Origin: Locusta migratoria
Taxonomy: Eukaryota > Arthropoda > Insecta > Orthoptera > Acrididae
DNA length: 64,000 nt
Assembly: GCA_026315105.1 (NCBI GenBank)
Contig: CM048747.1
Location: 281,113,654 to 281,177,653, forward strand
Reading direction: 5' to 3'
In this document: piece after piece, positions 42,945 to 54,289 of the stretch
Layout of the letters: the number at the start of each line of letters is the position of its first letter
Numbering within the stretch: the stretch's first letter is position 1
The notes under the pieces: generated by a model
Told to the model about the DNA's origin: nothing
The model's database searches: none
What the model saw: only the letters and a program-made list of their open reading frames with translations
Made by a program: the position numbers and the translations under genes

Positions 42945-42977
42945 TTAGCCTAGTTAGCGCGGCCGCCAGAACGAAGC

Positions 42978-43340
42978 CGAGCTGTCGACTACTACGCCTG
43001 CATCCTGACGCCGCCCTCCTCGTCACACACCCATCGTCTTTCTCTGAGTCCCCTATGAGTGCGTTTTTTTTTTCTAAGCTGCTGATGCAATTATCAAAAT
43101 TATTGAGAATAGTAAAATTCTTGTTTTCAGACTGGAAGATGGATGTAAAAGCAGTAAACATCGTCCTAAGTCATTTCACTGAATAGCTGAAAATCTTTGC
43201 AGCCACCGTGTCATGCTAGGATTGCTAATTTCCGCCTTTCATGTTGTATTTTACAGAAATAACAGCTCTATTATAAGCAAATAACGCCGTATGTGATTAG
43301 ATCACTGAACCAGAAAACATATAAATTGATGTCGGTCATT
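42978..43340. other. Unassigned DNA
   Basis: No recognised feature. Confidence 0.4.
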
Positions 43341-43343
43341 CAT

Positions 43344-44200
43344 TCATTTCATTTCCGTGTCCAGATCATGTTTTGTATTTCCAATAGTTAGCCACCGCCA
43401 TGGCTTTGTCATTGGCTTGTAGCAGGTCACTGAAACTGCAGGGCTCCTGCAATAGCTGGCACATTGCAGATGTGCCTCGTCCTGAACCTCTCCACATTCA
43501 CAAAGACCATCGTCATCGGGACTGATGACCCCGTAGTTAAGTCCCATAGACTATACAAACATTTGAAACATTTGAAACCATCGTCATCGTTAGTCAGCAG
43601 GCCCCACCTGCGCAGATTAGTTTTACATCTGGGTACACCAGCCCTGATCCTGTTTAGTGTTCTCCAAACTTTATAGGGAAGCTTGTTTCCAGGTGTCATT
43701 TCCTCTTTCGGTGTTATTGGCAGTCCGGTTTGTTCATTCTTCCATTTACAGACTCTGTTATCTTACTGCGAACCGTCAAGGGTCTTAGTTCTTTCGATGA
43801 ATCTGTTTCTAGTTTCGGCCTCCAAGCCTGAGTAAAGTGCCCATTCAATGGGTATCAGTAATCTTTCTAATCTTTCTTTGTTCTCTCGGCGTCTGCTGCC
43901 ACCTGCCTTCTTATCCTGGGTAGGGCAATTCCAGCAAGGAGGTACATATTACCTGTTGGTGTGGGTCTGAGACAGCCTGTAACAATGCGCATAGTCTCGT
44001 TGATGTCGGTACGAGATGAAAACAGAAACAGAAAGGTTGTTATTCCAAAAACAAAGAAATACATAAATCGAAAAAATAATGCGGTCATTTTCGTTTCTCC
44101 TAAAACGGGCCAAACATTGCTCCGCTATGTCCTTTCTCATGCATTTTTGATACAGCGTCAAGAGTCGTGGTACCCATCTTGCAGATATGTTTTCTAAGTT
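43344..44200 (-). pseudogene. LINE C-terminal region, decayed
   Basis: Minus-strand frames give DINETMRIVTGCLRPTPT and LLAGIALPRIRRQVA (43867-44088), then PGNKLPYKVWRTLNRIRAGV (43427-43699) and a final zinc knuckle CECGEVQDEAHLQC (43344-43547). This order is typical of the end of non-LTR retrotransposon proteins. Frameshifts and a 58-bp SINE-tail insertion break it. The clade differs from the other LINEs here. Confidence 0.82.
43519..43576 (+). mobile_element. Tail-only SINE insertion (58 bp)
   Basis: Only the last 58 bp of the SINE (gggactgatgaccccgtag to caaacatttgaaacatttga) are present. A perfect 13-bp TSD accatcgtcatcg lies at 43506-43518 and 43577-43589. The target is the decayed LINE frame. 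Confidence 0.93.
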
Positions 44201-44690
44201 TTCAGTTAAAATGAGAGTTCCCCTTTCAGATGACGTCTGGAAAGCGTAAGCAACTTACGGCACTTTCAATCGGCGATCCTACATGACCATTTTGTGCACT
44301 ATGGTGATGTTTTCTGGAGTAGTGACACATTTTGGCCGATCACTACGCGGATCATCATCTAATTTAAATTCATTTATCCACTTGGCAACAGTGAAAATGA
44401 AGGATCAGACTCCACTAGTGTATTATGGAAATCTGCATGAATATCCTTTGCTTTCATATATTTCTTGACGAAGTACACAATCACTACTCTAATCTCGATG
44501 TTTTCCATCTCCGCAAATCACTATGCGGGGAAAAACAACAAGGCAAATAATGGCCAATTTCATTTGAAAAACTTTTCACCTTGTACGTAGATTTTATTAT
44601 TAAATTGAAAATAATTTTGGGATAAAATGAGCTACAGGAGATCTATAATTTTATATGTTTCTGTGATACATACTTTCTTATTTCTCAGCA
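44201..44690. other. Unassigned DNA
   Basis: No recognised feature; the frame at 44283-44468 lacks a domain. Confidence 0.4.
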
Positions 44691-44695
44691 AGTTG

Positions 44696-45174
44696 TTTGA
44701 TTTGATTTGATTTTTCCAGGAAAGCCAAAACAGTCTTGGTCCAACCCGCCACTGCCCACACCGAAGCTAAGTTTATTGTGCGGTATCGCTCCCTGTATAT
44801 CTAGTAAAGCCAACCACTGCCCTTGAGCAGTGCAAGGAGTCCCTTTACCAGTTCTTTATCAGACACAATTTTTTCGGGTCTGGTTGTCCCAAATGTTCTG
44901 TGCCTTTTACTCTCCAATGCAATGCATTTGAAGATTAGATGTGATGCAGTTTCATCACCGTCATGACAGATCCTACATTTAGGGTCTTCTTCTGTTATTC
45001 CCATTGTATGTAGGTGTTTTTTGAAATTCCCATGGCCTGTCAGCAATCCAACCATGAGTCCAATCTCTCTCCTGTTCAGGCCCAGGATTGCAGAGCTTCT
45101 CTTAAAACATGGCTTTGGTATCATTACTTTGCCATGTTTTTGTTGATGGACTTTGGTCCAATGTTCTACGTGTT

Positions 45175-45175
<1 letters not shown>
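44696..45175 (-). pseudogene. LINE 3' end with zinc-knuckle tail and TCAAA repeats
   Basis: The minus-strand frame 44801-45124 reads REIGLMVGLLTGHGNFKKHL, HTMGITEEDPKCRICHDGDE, TASHLIFKCIAL, a C-terminal tail as found after the RNase H domain of some LINE proteins. The element ends at 44696-44713 with TCAAA units (minus sense). The same end occurs at 59.8-60.1 kb. Strongly 5'-truncated. Confidence 0.8.

Positions 45176-45176
<1 letters not shown>

Positions 45177-45228
<52 letters not shown>
45177..45228. repeat. Poly-T run
   Basis: About 50 uninterrupted T residues, directly beside the truncated 5' end of the LINE fragment. Confidence 0.96.
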
Positions 45229-45233
<5 letters not shown>

Positions 45234-46010
45234 CACTGAAAAATATTAAATATTGTGCTGCAGAGTGGAAAGACAAATCTTAAAATCTTCCTGCCCATCA
45301 AGAGTCACACATTTCCTCTCACATACTGAGAAATGACTGGTTGTTGATTATAACTGTAGCTGTGTAAATCTAACCATATAAAATGCCTTGCTTCGAGTGT
45401 AGATTTAGAGGTAGGGCTGTTGCAGACACACCGGCTGTCTGGCGTTGTGAACTACTGTGCCGGCAGCGGCAGACAATGCGGCAGAGCTGGTCTCCCTGGA
45501 GAGCGCAGCTTGCAGCTGTCCAGAGAGCGGGCCGCTTTGATGACGCAGCTGGACCAGGCGAGGTGGCCGGAGAGCGGGGCGGGACGGCGCGCCGACCCCA
45601 GAGCGCGGGCCCGCATTAGCCGCGCCGCCGCACTCGCCAGCCTCTGCTCTGCACACAGGCTGCGTCTCGCTTCCCAACTGCTCTGAGACCTCGCACAGAA
45701 CGCACACCTTGTATCTTTTGCTCGCTTCATCTCGCCGAAAATTCTCATATTCTTACTGCTGTACTCATTTTTCCTTTTTTAATAATGAGACTAGCAGCAA
45801 ACCCGGCGTTGCTCGGATATTCATTTATTTATTGAAGACTTGAGCTCATTCTTCTTCTATTCCATATCTCTCTTCCATCTCCTTGTTTCCTAAAAATATG
45901 TTATATACCAGGTGGCAAACGGCACCCGTCCTTGTCTGACGTTAGTTAACCCTGGATACCACAAACGCCGAAAGGATTGCCTAGGATATCAAAGACGCCG
46001 AAAGGGTTGC
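45229..46010. other. CpG-rich block and flanks, unassigned
   Basis: 45420-45690 is strongly GC-rich. Frames exist on both strands (45383-45619, 45405-45748) but look compositional. It could be an LTR, promoter or exon. No start context, splice pattern or domain supports a gene. Confidence 0.35.
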
Positions 46011-46021
46011 CTAGCCAGATA

Positions 46022-47045
46022 AAACACTGTACCCCACAAGCGGCTTCTAATGAAATTGCGTGCTTATGGAATATCTCCCCAATTGTGCGATTGGATTCAC
46101 GATTTCCTATCAGAAAGGACACAGTTCGTTGTAACTGTCGGTAAGTCATCGACTAAAATAGAAGTGATATCTGGCTTTCCCCAGGGAAGCGTTATACGTC
46201 TTAGGGGACAATATGAATAGCTCCCTTACACTGTTCACGAATGATGCTGTCGTTTATCGGCTAGTGAAGTCAACAGAGGATCAAAAGCAACTGCAAAGAG
46301 ATTTAGACAAAATTTCTACATGTAGCGAAAATTGCAAATTGACACTAAATAAAGAAAAGTGTGAAGTAATACACATGACCACTTAAAGAAATCCGCTGAA
46401 CTTCAATTACGCGATAAATCAGTCAAACCTTAAGGTCGCAAATTCTACCTAATATCTAGGACTTACACTTACGAACAACTTAGACTGGACAGAAAACATA
46501 GAAAATATTGTGGGTAAGGGGAACCAAAGATTACGTTGCATTGGCAGAACGCTTCGAAGATGCACCAGCTCCACCAAAGAGACTGCCTACATCACACTTG
46601 TGCGTCCTCTCCTGGAGTACTGTTGCCCCTTGTGGGACCCTCACCAGTTGCGACTGACGGAAGATATTAAGAAGGTTCAGAGAAGGGCAGCTCGTTTTGT
46701 TCTATCACGTTACGGGGGGAAGCGTCATGGAAATGTTGCACGAATTGGGGTGGAAATCAATAAAAGAAAGACGTTATTCATTGCGGCGTGATCTGTTTGC
46801 TAAGTTTCAATCACCGACTTTTATTTCTGAATGAGAAAATATTTTGCTAACATCCATCGAATCAGAGAGATATGACCATCCCATTAAAATAAGAGAAATC
46901 AGATCGAAAATGGAACGTTTTAGGTGTTCTTTCTTCCCGCGCGCTATTAGAGAATAGAACGGCAGAGAAAAGTTATGAAAGTGGTTAATGAACCCTCTAA
47001 CAGGCACTTAAATGTGATTTGCAGAGTATCTATGTAGATGTAGAA
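46022..47045 (+). pseudogene. CR1-like LINE, second copy, internally deleted
   Basis: Aligns with the 12.6-14.1 kb element from the VPHKRLL region to the GTAGATGTAGA end (47036-47045). The palm block is truncated after FPQGSVI, then resumes at the LFTNDAV stretch, so the expected PLLFLIYIND segment is deleted and the FADD box is mutated to FTND. Frames are broken in several places (46510-46791 survives). Confidence 0.85.
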
Positions 47046-47264
47046 GTACAGAGCAATCTAAATCAACAGGGAGGACCTTTCTAAACCTAATACTGGCGCT
47101 TGAAAACACATAATTTACACCTATAATTTTTCCTACAGTTCGTCACTAGACAACTTGCTTGCTGCAGGAGATATGCTACTTTATAAACAACACTAGTTTA
47201 TAACCAACATATGATGCAACAATTCGTGATTCACAATAAGTAATATCGAATAAATGATATTCTA

Positions 47265-47597
47265 GACTGGAACTTTCACTTTGCAGCGGAGAGTGCACTG
47301 ATATAAAACTTCCTGGCAGATTATAGCTGTACGCCGGAACCGGGACTCGAACCTGGGACCTTTGCCTTTCGCGGGCAAACGGTCTACCGATTGAGCTATC
47401 CCGACACGACTCACAATGCCGCCTCATAACTTTACATCCGCCAGTACCTCGCCTCCTACTTTCCAAGGTTGTGAGGCGGCATCATGAGTCGTGTCGGGAT
47501 AGCTCAGTCGGTAGAGCGCTTGCCTGCGAAAGGCAAGTGTCCCAGATTTCAGTCACGGTTTCGGCACTCAACTTTAATCTGCCAGGAAGTTTTAAAT
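47265..47597. mobile_element. tRNA-like composite repeat, second full copy
   Basis: Antisense unit near 47335-47410 and sense unit near 47498-47575 (A box agctcagtcggtagagcg), as in the 33.6-34.1 kb copy but with the centre shortened. The arms share gtcgtgtcgggatagctcag in inverted orientation. 11-bp TSD atgatattcta at 47254-47264 and 47598-47608. Confidence 0.86.
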
Positions 47598-47803
47598 ATG
47601 ATATTCTATCTTTAATGTCAATAAAGAGTAATGAACATAATCCGCGATGTGATAATAATAATAATTTCGTGTGGCTCAATGGCCTGATGCAAGTCTTTCA
47701 ATTGGGCGCCACTTCAGCGACTTGTGTGTCCCCATGAGGTAATAACCCTTTGTTATAGATTGACACATTTCCACTATTTCATTAGTCATAATACAAATGT
47801 CCA

Positions 47804-47997
47804 GCCGGCCGCGGTGGCCGAGGGGACTGAGGCGCTCCAGTCACGGTCTGCACGGCCACTACGGTTGGGGGTTTGGATCCCCCCCTCGGGCATGGATATT
47901 TGTGCCGTCCTTAGTGTTAGCTAGTTGATAAGTAGTTTGTAAGTTTAGGGACTGATGACGCCATAGTTAAGTCCCATAAGCTATACAAACATTTCAA
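47804..47997 (+). mobile_element. tRNA-headed SINE, full length
   Basis: Head ggccgcggtggccgagggga; the B box has mutated to ggtttggatcc; standard tail. A possible 8-bp TSD acaaatgt sits on each side. B-box decay would impair RNA polymerase III transcription. Confidence 0.85.
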
Positions 47998-47999
47998 CA

Positions 48000-48990
48000 A
48001 ATGTTCAAATGCACGTCCATCTTGTTCGGTACACTGGTGTAAGCGCCTCTCGGTATTAGCATGGACAGCTCTTAACATTTCTGCTGGTACTGAAGCGGAA
48101 GAATGACATATTCCTTCTTTCAACACATCTTGATTTTCCGTTTTCCTGTAGTAAATCTTGATTTTGATGTATCACGATAAGAAGGAAATCTAAGGGCGTT
48201 AAATCAGGTGATATCGCTGGCCACCTCTCCGCCGTTTGGGGTACGCATTATTCAGATATTCCCTAACCACTCTACAATAATGGGGTGGTGCTCCATCGTG
48301 CTGAAACCAGTGCCTGCAGCAAACTGAAGTGGCATGTCTTGTAGGAGACTTCCAAGGTGCAGCTCATTCTGTAGGAACTGCAAATACTGACGACCAATTA
48401 GTCTGGGAGGCAAATAAACTGGCCCAATGATGTGGTGTCCTAGAAACCCACACCATACAAATTTTCAAATGTGCAAACGTTTGTAGAGTCTATGGGACTT
48501 AACTACGGGTTCATCAGTCCCTAAACTTACAAACTACTTATGAACTACTTACGAACTAGGACGGCATATCCATGCCATAGGGGGGATTCGAACCCCCGAC
48601 CGTAGTGGCCGAGCAGACCGTGACTGAAGCGCCTCAGTCCCCTCGGCCACCGCGGCCGGCCCCGCACCATACGTTAACGCCCCTGTGCACTTGCATGTGA
48701 TGTGGTCGTAATCTGTGAGGATTTGCAGAAAGCCAGTAATGCTGATTATGTCTATCCACAATGGCCTCATTGGGAAAATAGCATCTATTTTCCCATAAAA
48801 TCTGCCTGATGAAGTTTGGATTTACACCTACTTTATTTAACCGAAGTCTGCAGAACGACACCGGATTTTGGGAATCGTTCCCATACAGCTGTTGGTGTAG
48901 GTGGACCTTAAAGGGCTGTCATTTTCGTTCCTTCAGTATCCTTTTACCCAAGACCTTGAAACCACCAGCTCTGATTCAGATCTTCTTTGT
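48000..48990 (-). pseudogene. DDE transposase remnant interrupted by a SINE
   Basis: On the minus strand: LGKRILKERK, FCRLRLNKVGVNPNFIRQIL, then NQHYWLSANPH and VNVWCG (48660-48860). After the SINE come PVYLPPRLI, a decayed MEHHPIIVEWL-type stretch and a long C-terminal part near 48000-48130. The order fits a Tc1/mariner-like DDE transposase, with the family name uncertain. Stops and shifts throughout. Confidence 0.7.
48461..48660 (-). mobile_element. tRNA-headed SINE inside the DDE remnant
   Basis: Minus-strand copy with antisense B box ggattcgaaccc and full head ending cctcggccaccgcggccgg. The flanks share caccatac, a short TSD that duplicates the host codons on both sides. Confidence 0.9.
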
Positions 48991-49019
48991 CCTAAATACG
49001 ATGGGAAATAAGTATTAGC

Positions 49020-49840
49020 GGGTGATAGCTAATGACTTGTGTTATATTAATACTAATGATCATATTATTATTATGAGTACAAATAATACTGTAACGTAAA
49101 GTAAATAGTACGATAACATATTTGTTTATATTGCGTAGTTAGTATGTATTATTTTCTTTTACGGTATACTTTGGCTGTATAATAATAACGTTCTGGGAAA
49201 CGGATTGGTCTTTCCACGACACACTGGACCTGGAAAGTACACTCGGTTTTTAAACGCGTCCCTGTACGTTTGGAAACGTGCGCAGAAGGTAAACGTCGCG
49301 TTGGAAAACTTGTGAATACAACCTTCGGGCCGTGAATGCATTGCAGTGCGTCTTCACATGGATCAGTATCATATCTGTGTAGTCTGAAATACATTGCAGT
49401 AGTCACCTGTTTGACTGTAAGACCTCACTCGACCTACTACCTGACGGCCACGCGACCCTATAAGAGCGATACCAGAAGGAAAACTAACACAGATGACGGC
49501 ACAGATCAGTGGAGGTTCTCTTGTAACTGCACTTCCCCTTTGGACAAGGCAACACGTCTTGCATTAACGTATGTGGAACATAAAACTAAAAAGGAAGGCA
49601 TCCGTGGGCCACCTGGTATACGGGGAAAATATAATAAATAACGCAGTATTGTAATATACAAAATTATAAGTGCAGTTTCCAAACAAAGAAATCTAGTAAT
49701 CACAATACAAGTGATATGTAACATCTATACATTCATTTCATTCACTACTATCAACATTCTTTCTTGTTACTTCTTCAGAATCTAACGCGAACAATTTCTT
49801 TGGTGAGTCTATCCCTGAGAAAGTGACATCAAGTTGTTCG
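49020..49840. other. Unassigned DNA
   Basis: Frames at 49149-49406 (minus) and 49336-49641 (plus) have no recognised domain. Nothing else identified. Confidence 0.35.
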
Positions 49841-49854
49841 TTTAAGAAACATGG

Positions 49855-50026
49855 CCGGCCGCGGTGGCTGAGGAGACTGAGGCGCTCCAGTCACGGACAC
49901 TACGGTCAGGGGTTCGAATCCCCCCTCGGGCATGGATCTTTGTGCCGTCTTAGTTCGTAAGTAATTCATAAGTTTAGGGACTAATGACCCCATAGTTAAG
50001 TCCCATAACCTATACAAACATTAAAC
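49855..50026 (+). mobile_element. tRNA-headed SINE with a short internal deletion
   Basis: Head ccggccgcggtggctgagg, B box ggttcgaatcc, tail shortened (gtaattcataagtttaggga). 13-bp TSD ttaagaaacatgg at 49842-49854 and 50027-50039. Confidence 0.92.
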
Positions 50027-50039
50027 TTAAGAAACATGG

Positions 50040-51415
50040 GCATGCCAAATCCACTCCACAGTATTGAATACATAGCCCGAGATTTATTAATCGTAATATA
50101 AAATGCAAGTCTCTCTGCAAATTGCAGTCTCGTGAAGCTGAACGCTAGATCTATCGGAAATAATGGGTATTTGTTGGATGTACACTGTTTCATTCTCATC
50201 CTATCATTGTAGCTCTGTAGAAGTCTACTGCTTTCATCTGCAGCCATGTGCGCTTCACAGTTCAAAGTTGTCAAGAGCAGTCAGTTTTCAGGAATTTCCT
50301 TAAGCTGACTAAATACAGGAGTGTTTTAGTGATAAATACGTAGTACTAAATGGGTCATGATGTAACAGGTTTTAACCCATCGCAGTATATATAATCTCGT
50401 ATTTATTGAGTATTATGTTCTACAATTGTATAATTTTTTAGGTATCTTTTGATTTGCATACGTGCTGCATGCCTGTTAAAATCTGTTGCGAACAGAGTTA
50501 GTTGTAAAGAAGTAATATATTACAATCTGATCCGTGATGGGAATGTTTCCATGAACGTTATTGTTCATGTCATGAACTATGTGTCATACTGTGATACAAT
50601 TTCGAAATTACATTCAGCTGTACATGTGTATACTATCTGTAATATTTCCTGCGACTACAGTTTGTAGTGTAGGAATTATAAACTGTAACGTCATATCTAA
50701 TGCCATAGTTTTGCTCCATGAACAGAGTAAAAGTAGTAAGCGAGAACTTTTTTTTCTTTTCATTATTTTGATGTGGTTCTCAGCAAGAAAAAGTGTAGTA
50801 AAGATTCGAAATTATATTTAAAGTTGGTTGCAAGTCACTAAGTACTGTCATTATCATACAGTGTGCGAATAAATTCGCGTCGTATTATCTGGCAGTTTCT
50901 TGCAACTCCTATGGTTTCTGACGTTATATCTCCTGAGCCATATGTCATATGTGGTTCTTACCCAGAAGGCATTGTTACCTCACGGTAATATGTATGTCAG
51001 ATTTGGTTGAAATAGGTCCCGTGGTTTAGGAGGAAATGTGCAACATTGTCGTTTGATGCAACAGTTTTCCGTGCATCTCATTGTTTATGACGTCATATGT
51101 CGTGAACAATGATTTGTACGTGAATCTTACATTTGCGGCGACCTTCCTCATGGATTGAAGCTTACGTGTGCAAAATTTCTTAAAGATTGGAACAATCTGT
51201 AGATTTGTATGCAATACGTACACACAAACACACGGACACTGTTCTTTATATATAAAAAGAAGACTAGCGATCTCAGCAATGATTCAGAATTGCCTAATAC
51301 GTGTTGGAATTTGGTATACGTTGTAAACTCCCCCCTCGCTCCCATTCTCCCTGTATTGTGTAAAAATATTGCAGTAATGTTGTATATGCTTGATATTTTT
51401 CAAGTGGGCGATCTT
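50040..51415. other. Unassigned AT-rich DNA
   Basis: Short frames only, none with a domain. No repeat family recognised. Confidence 0.4.
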
Positions 51416-51419
51416 AACT

Positions 51420-51847
51420 GTTATTTGTTGTGAAATACATACGCCATGATCGCTGTTTAGTATTTTGTTCAGATTTCCGGTTTCGACAAACTTATTTGTC
51501 ATCTTCAGTTCTGCAACTACATTTAAAAAAATAGTACCTCTCCATATGTCATTTACTAGTCCACTGTTTAATCGTGTTGTGTCTTGATTTACAAGAATTT
51601 GCATCTGCTCGACGTTTATGAGATCTAATTATGACGCGTAGATTTCATGAATGACGAGCAGATGCAAATTCTTATAAATCAAAACAGAACACGATTAAAC
51701 TGTGCAGTTGTTAATGATGTATGGAGAGGTGCTATTTTTTAAAATGCAGAGTGGGAGATCTAAAGATGACAACAAAGTTGGTCGAGACCGGAAATCTGAA
51801 ATAAAAATGAACACTGACCTTTGGGTATATATACCACAACAAATAGT
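51420..51847. mobile_element. Palindromic PLE derivative, diverged
   Basis: The left arm, about 51420-51611, and the right arm, about 51655-51847, are inverted copies with many substitutions and small indels, around a 43-bp centre. The clearest parts are gaatttgcatctgctcg/cgagcagatgcaaattct and the outer cagatttccgg/ccggaaatctg. Each arm carries a CTGAAGA- or CTAAAGA-type core, stem II and GAAA/GAGA facing outward. No coding sequence. Confidence 0.75.
51480..51508 (-). ncRNA. Hammerhead-like motif, left arm
   Basis: The minus strand reads CTGAAGA, stem II GACAAA/TTTGTC, GAAA, then CCGG. The consensus core and GAAA are intact, but a NUH cleavage triplet does not follow at the expected place, so this may be a non-cleaving derivative. 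Confidence 0.45.
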
Positions 51848-51849
51848 AG

Positions 51850-52620
51850 AGTATAAAGTGAAAATTTGAAGTAAATCGATCAAAAGATTTTCGAAATATT
51901 TTCTATGTTTCCCCTTTACACTTTACATATTTACCGAACCTCTGACGAACATTCGGTGTAATATTAATAATTACTTGGGAACTCTTCCACGTTTAAAGCT
52001 TTCCAACACGTGATGAGCCTGGAAAGAGTTGCTTTGTTATTGTATACTAACCTGTGTATACTATTCTCATCGTAAAAAATAATCGTAAACCTCCTTACAA
52101 TAAAATATTGTTTTATTACAAACGAAGGCGTAAGTGTTTCTTGTTCCTTCAAATTACTAATTAACTTTCTGTCAATTACGCTGATTAGTTTCAAGCATTT
52201 AAACTATTTCTCTTGCAAACTAACCTCCATACTTGACAGTCTGACACCACAGCTGTGCATTTCATATTCTCCATATGGCTATGAAAATCCCGACTGCTCG
52301 TTAAATCCGTCATGTAATTTCTAAGTACTCTCAAGCAGCCCAAACACTACAACACAGTAAGGGAACTATTTCGTAATAAGAATAAAAACATATGACGATT
52401 TGTAGCTAAACCGGGAAACGTAAAGCGCAGATGACGTCAACACTCAACAGCTGTTGCGCTCCTGATGAGCACGTCCTCCAAGGACTTGTATCAAGACAAC
52501 CGAGCGAGTTACCGGACACGCCAGATAACATTAACAATCAGCCTTGTTAAAGCGTCTATAGTCTGTTGTAAATTCATACTGCCTGGTGTAAATGGGACGT
52601 TTGCAATAGAAGCAGAACAA
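51850..52620. other. Unassigned AT-rich DNA
   Basis: No recognisable gene or repeat. Confidence 0.4.
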
Positions 52621-52626
52621 AGAATC

Positions 52627-52780
52627 CAAATGTTCAAATGTTTGTAAATCTATGGGACTTCACTACTCTGATTATCAGTCCCTAGGCTGACAAACTACTT
52701 AATCTAACTTATGGTAAGGACAACAAATAGTCATGCCCGAGGGAGGACTCGAACCTCCGCCACTTCATCGCGGCAACCAA
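52627..52780 (-). mobile_element. tRNA-headed SINE, head truncated
   Basis: Antisense tail (aaatgttcaaatgtttgtaa) to antisense B box ggactcgaacct; the head is cut shortly after, near 52780. No TSD recognised. Confidence 0.8.
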
Positions 52781-54200
52781 GAATTCTCACAGCAGCTGTG
52801 CTAAATATATAACGAATGTCCCACTTCTCTTCTTGCTGTTATTTTACGTCTCAGTAAAACAAGAAAATATGAATAAATGATTGCTAAATCAATTTATTGC
52901 GACGACGGAGTTCGCGATATAGTTTTCGCAAGGAAACGAAATTAAAAAACGCGAAGCAGAATGCTTGTTTATTTTGCATCTTCGGCTCACAGATTTACGA
53001 GGCAGAAAGTAAAAATTTATGTGCTCTCGTAAAACATCTCTTAACGGTCGTAAGGATCCTTCGGAGGACAGCCACAATTTAACGCCGACAACAGGATGTC
53101 ATAAACGATCGCCGTAAATCTGCGAACACGCAATCCGCCCATTCTGGCGCGCTCAGTAGCCCACGACACGCTGGAACTGTGTCAACTGGACGCTAACGCT
53201 CTGTTCTGCTTTGACAGAAATTGCGGTTTCTGCAACACTGTGGCCATGTGACCAGATCTATCAGGGCTTGAAAAAGAGAAATCAGTTTTCACCAGAGAGG
53301 CTTCTGTACCTCACTTCATGATGTACAGAAACGTGGTTAAAAGGTGACTTTGCTTTCTTCATTTACAGCTCTACAAGATATTTTAGCATATGTTATTCTT
53401 GTAGATATTTGAAAATGGTTTTCCTGTGTGATGCTGGAGATTTGAAGATGTTCAGCACAATCAGAAACCGATGGCCTAAGAGACAAACGTTTCATGATCG
53501 AAGAAGGAGATAAAGGAATATATTTTAATTAAATTTGTTTTTTAATGAAAGTCAATTTTGTATATTTAGATACCTATAAACAGCCGTATACGTTAATGAT
53601 GGAAAATGCGCGACGTTGTTATCAAATGTTTCAAACGCCTGATTACCTACCAAATGACCAAATACGCCAAATATTGACTTTATGTACGTAATCGGGAAAA
53701 GTTTATAAATGGTTTAAAAATTTTATTTCAAACGTTTTGAAAGTTACTGAGTGCATTTACTATCAAACACTAGATAATTTCCGCTCTGTTGTAGGCAAAA
53801 ACTAATTTTTCATGGATCGCAGTGTCAGTGTCAGTGTCAGTGACATGTTTTCTGGTGAATTCAGTGTAACAAATTGAAACGTTATGACATGCGCTGGAAT
53901 TCGACCGCGTCAAGAGCGAAAATATATTAACCCATAAACTTGTTTTCTTTCATCATATTGTGAAAGGTGTCAGCGAGAAACGTTTCGTAGTGGTTTGCAG
54001 TTTTACTTCAAGTTGGTTGTAAATAACAAAACGTTATAACTTTCGAGCAAGAGTAGACCGATTTTAACATAATTGATTGGCGTCAGCATCGACACAGTCG
54101 TAGTTTCTTATTGTAATACTCACCTTATCGTGTTCAACTATACATAATGAATAGAATATGACAGCATTTTAAAAGTTCAAAATCCGTCAACAATTACAAG
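52781..54200. other. Unassigned DNA
   Basis: A short GTCAGT tandem run is at 53823-53845. A weak PLE-like motif (TTGAAGA...GAAACC) near 53440-53480 was considered too poor to call. No gene seen. Confidence 0.4.
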
Positions 54201-54289
54201 AAATATTGAAAATAAAATATTTGCTTTTTTCTGTAAGCTATATGCAGGTGGCGTCTAACAGTTGGGAAAATTTCCCGGGTAGAAGTTTA

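Noticed and set aside
53430..53480. Possible further PLE hammerhead (ttgaagatg...gaaacc)
   Set aside because: No convincing stem II, stem I or cleavage triplet.
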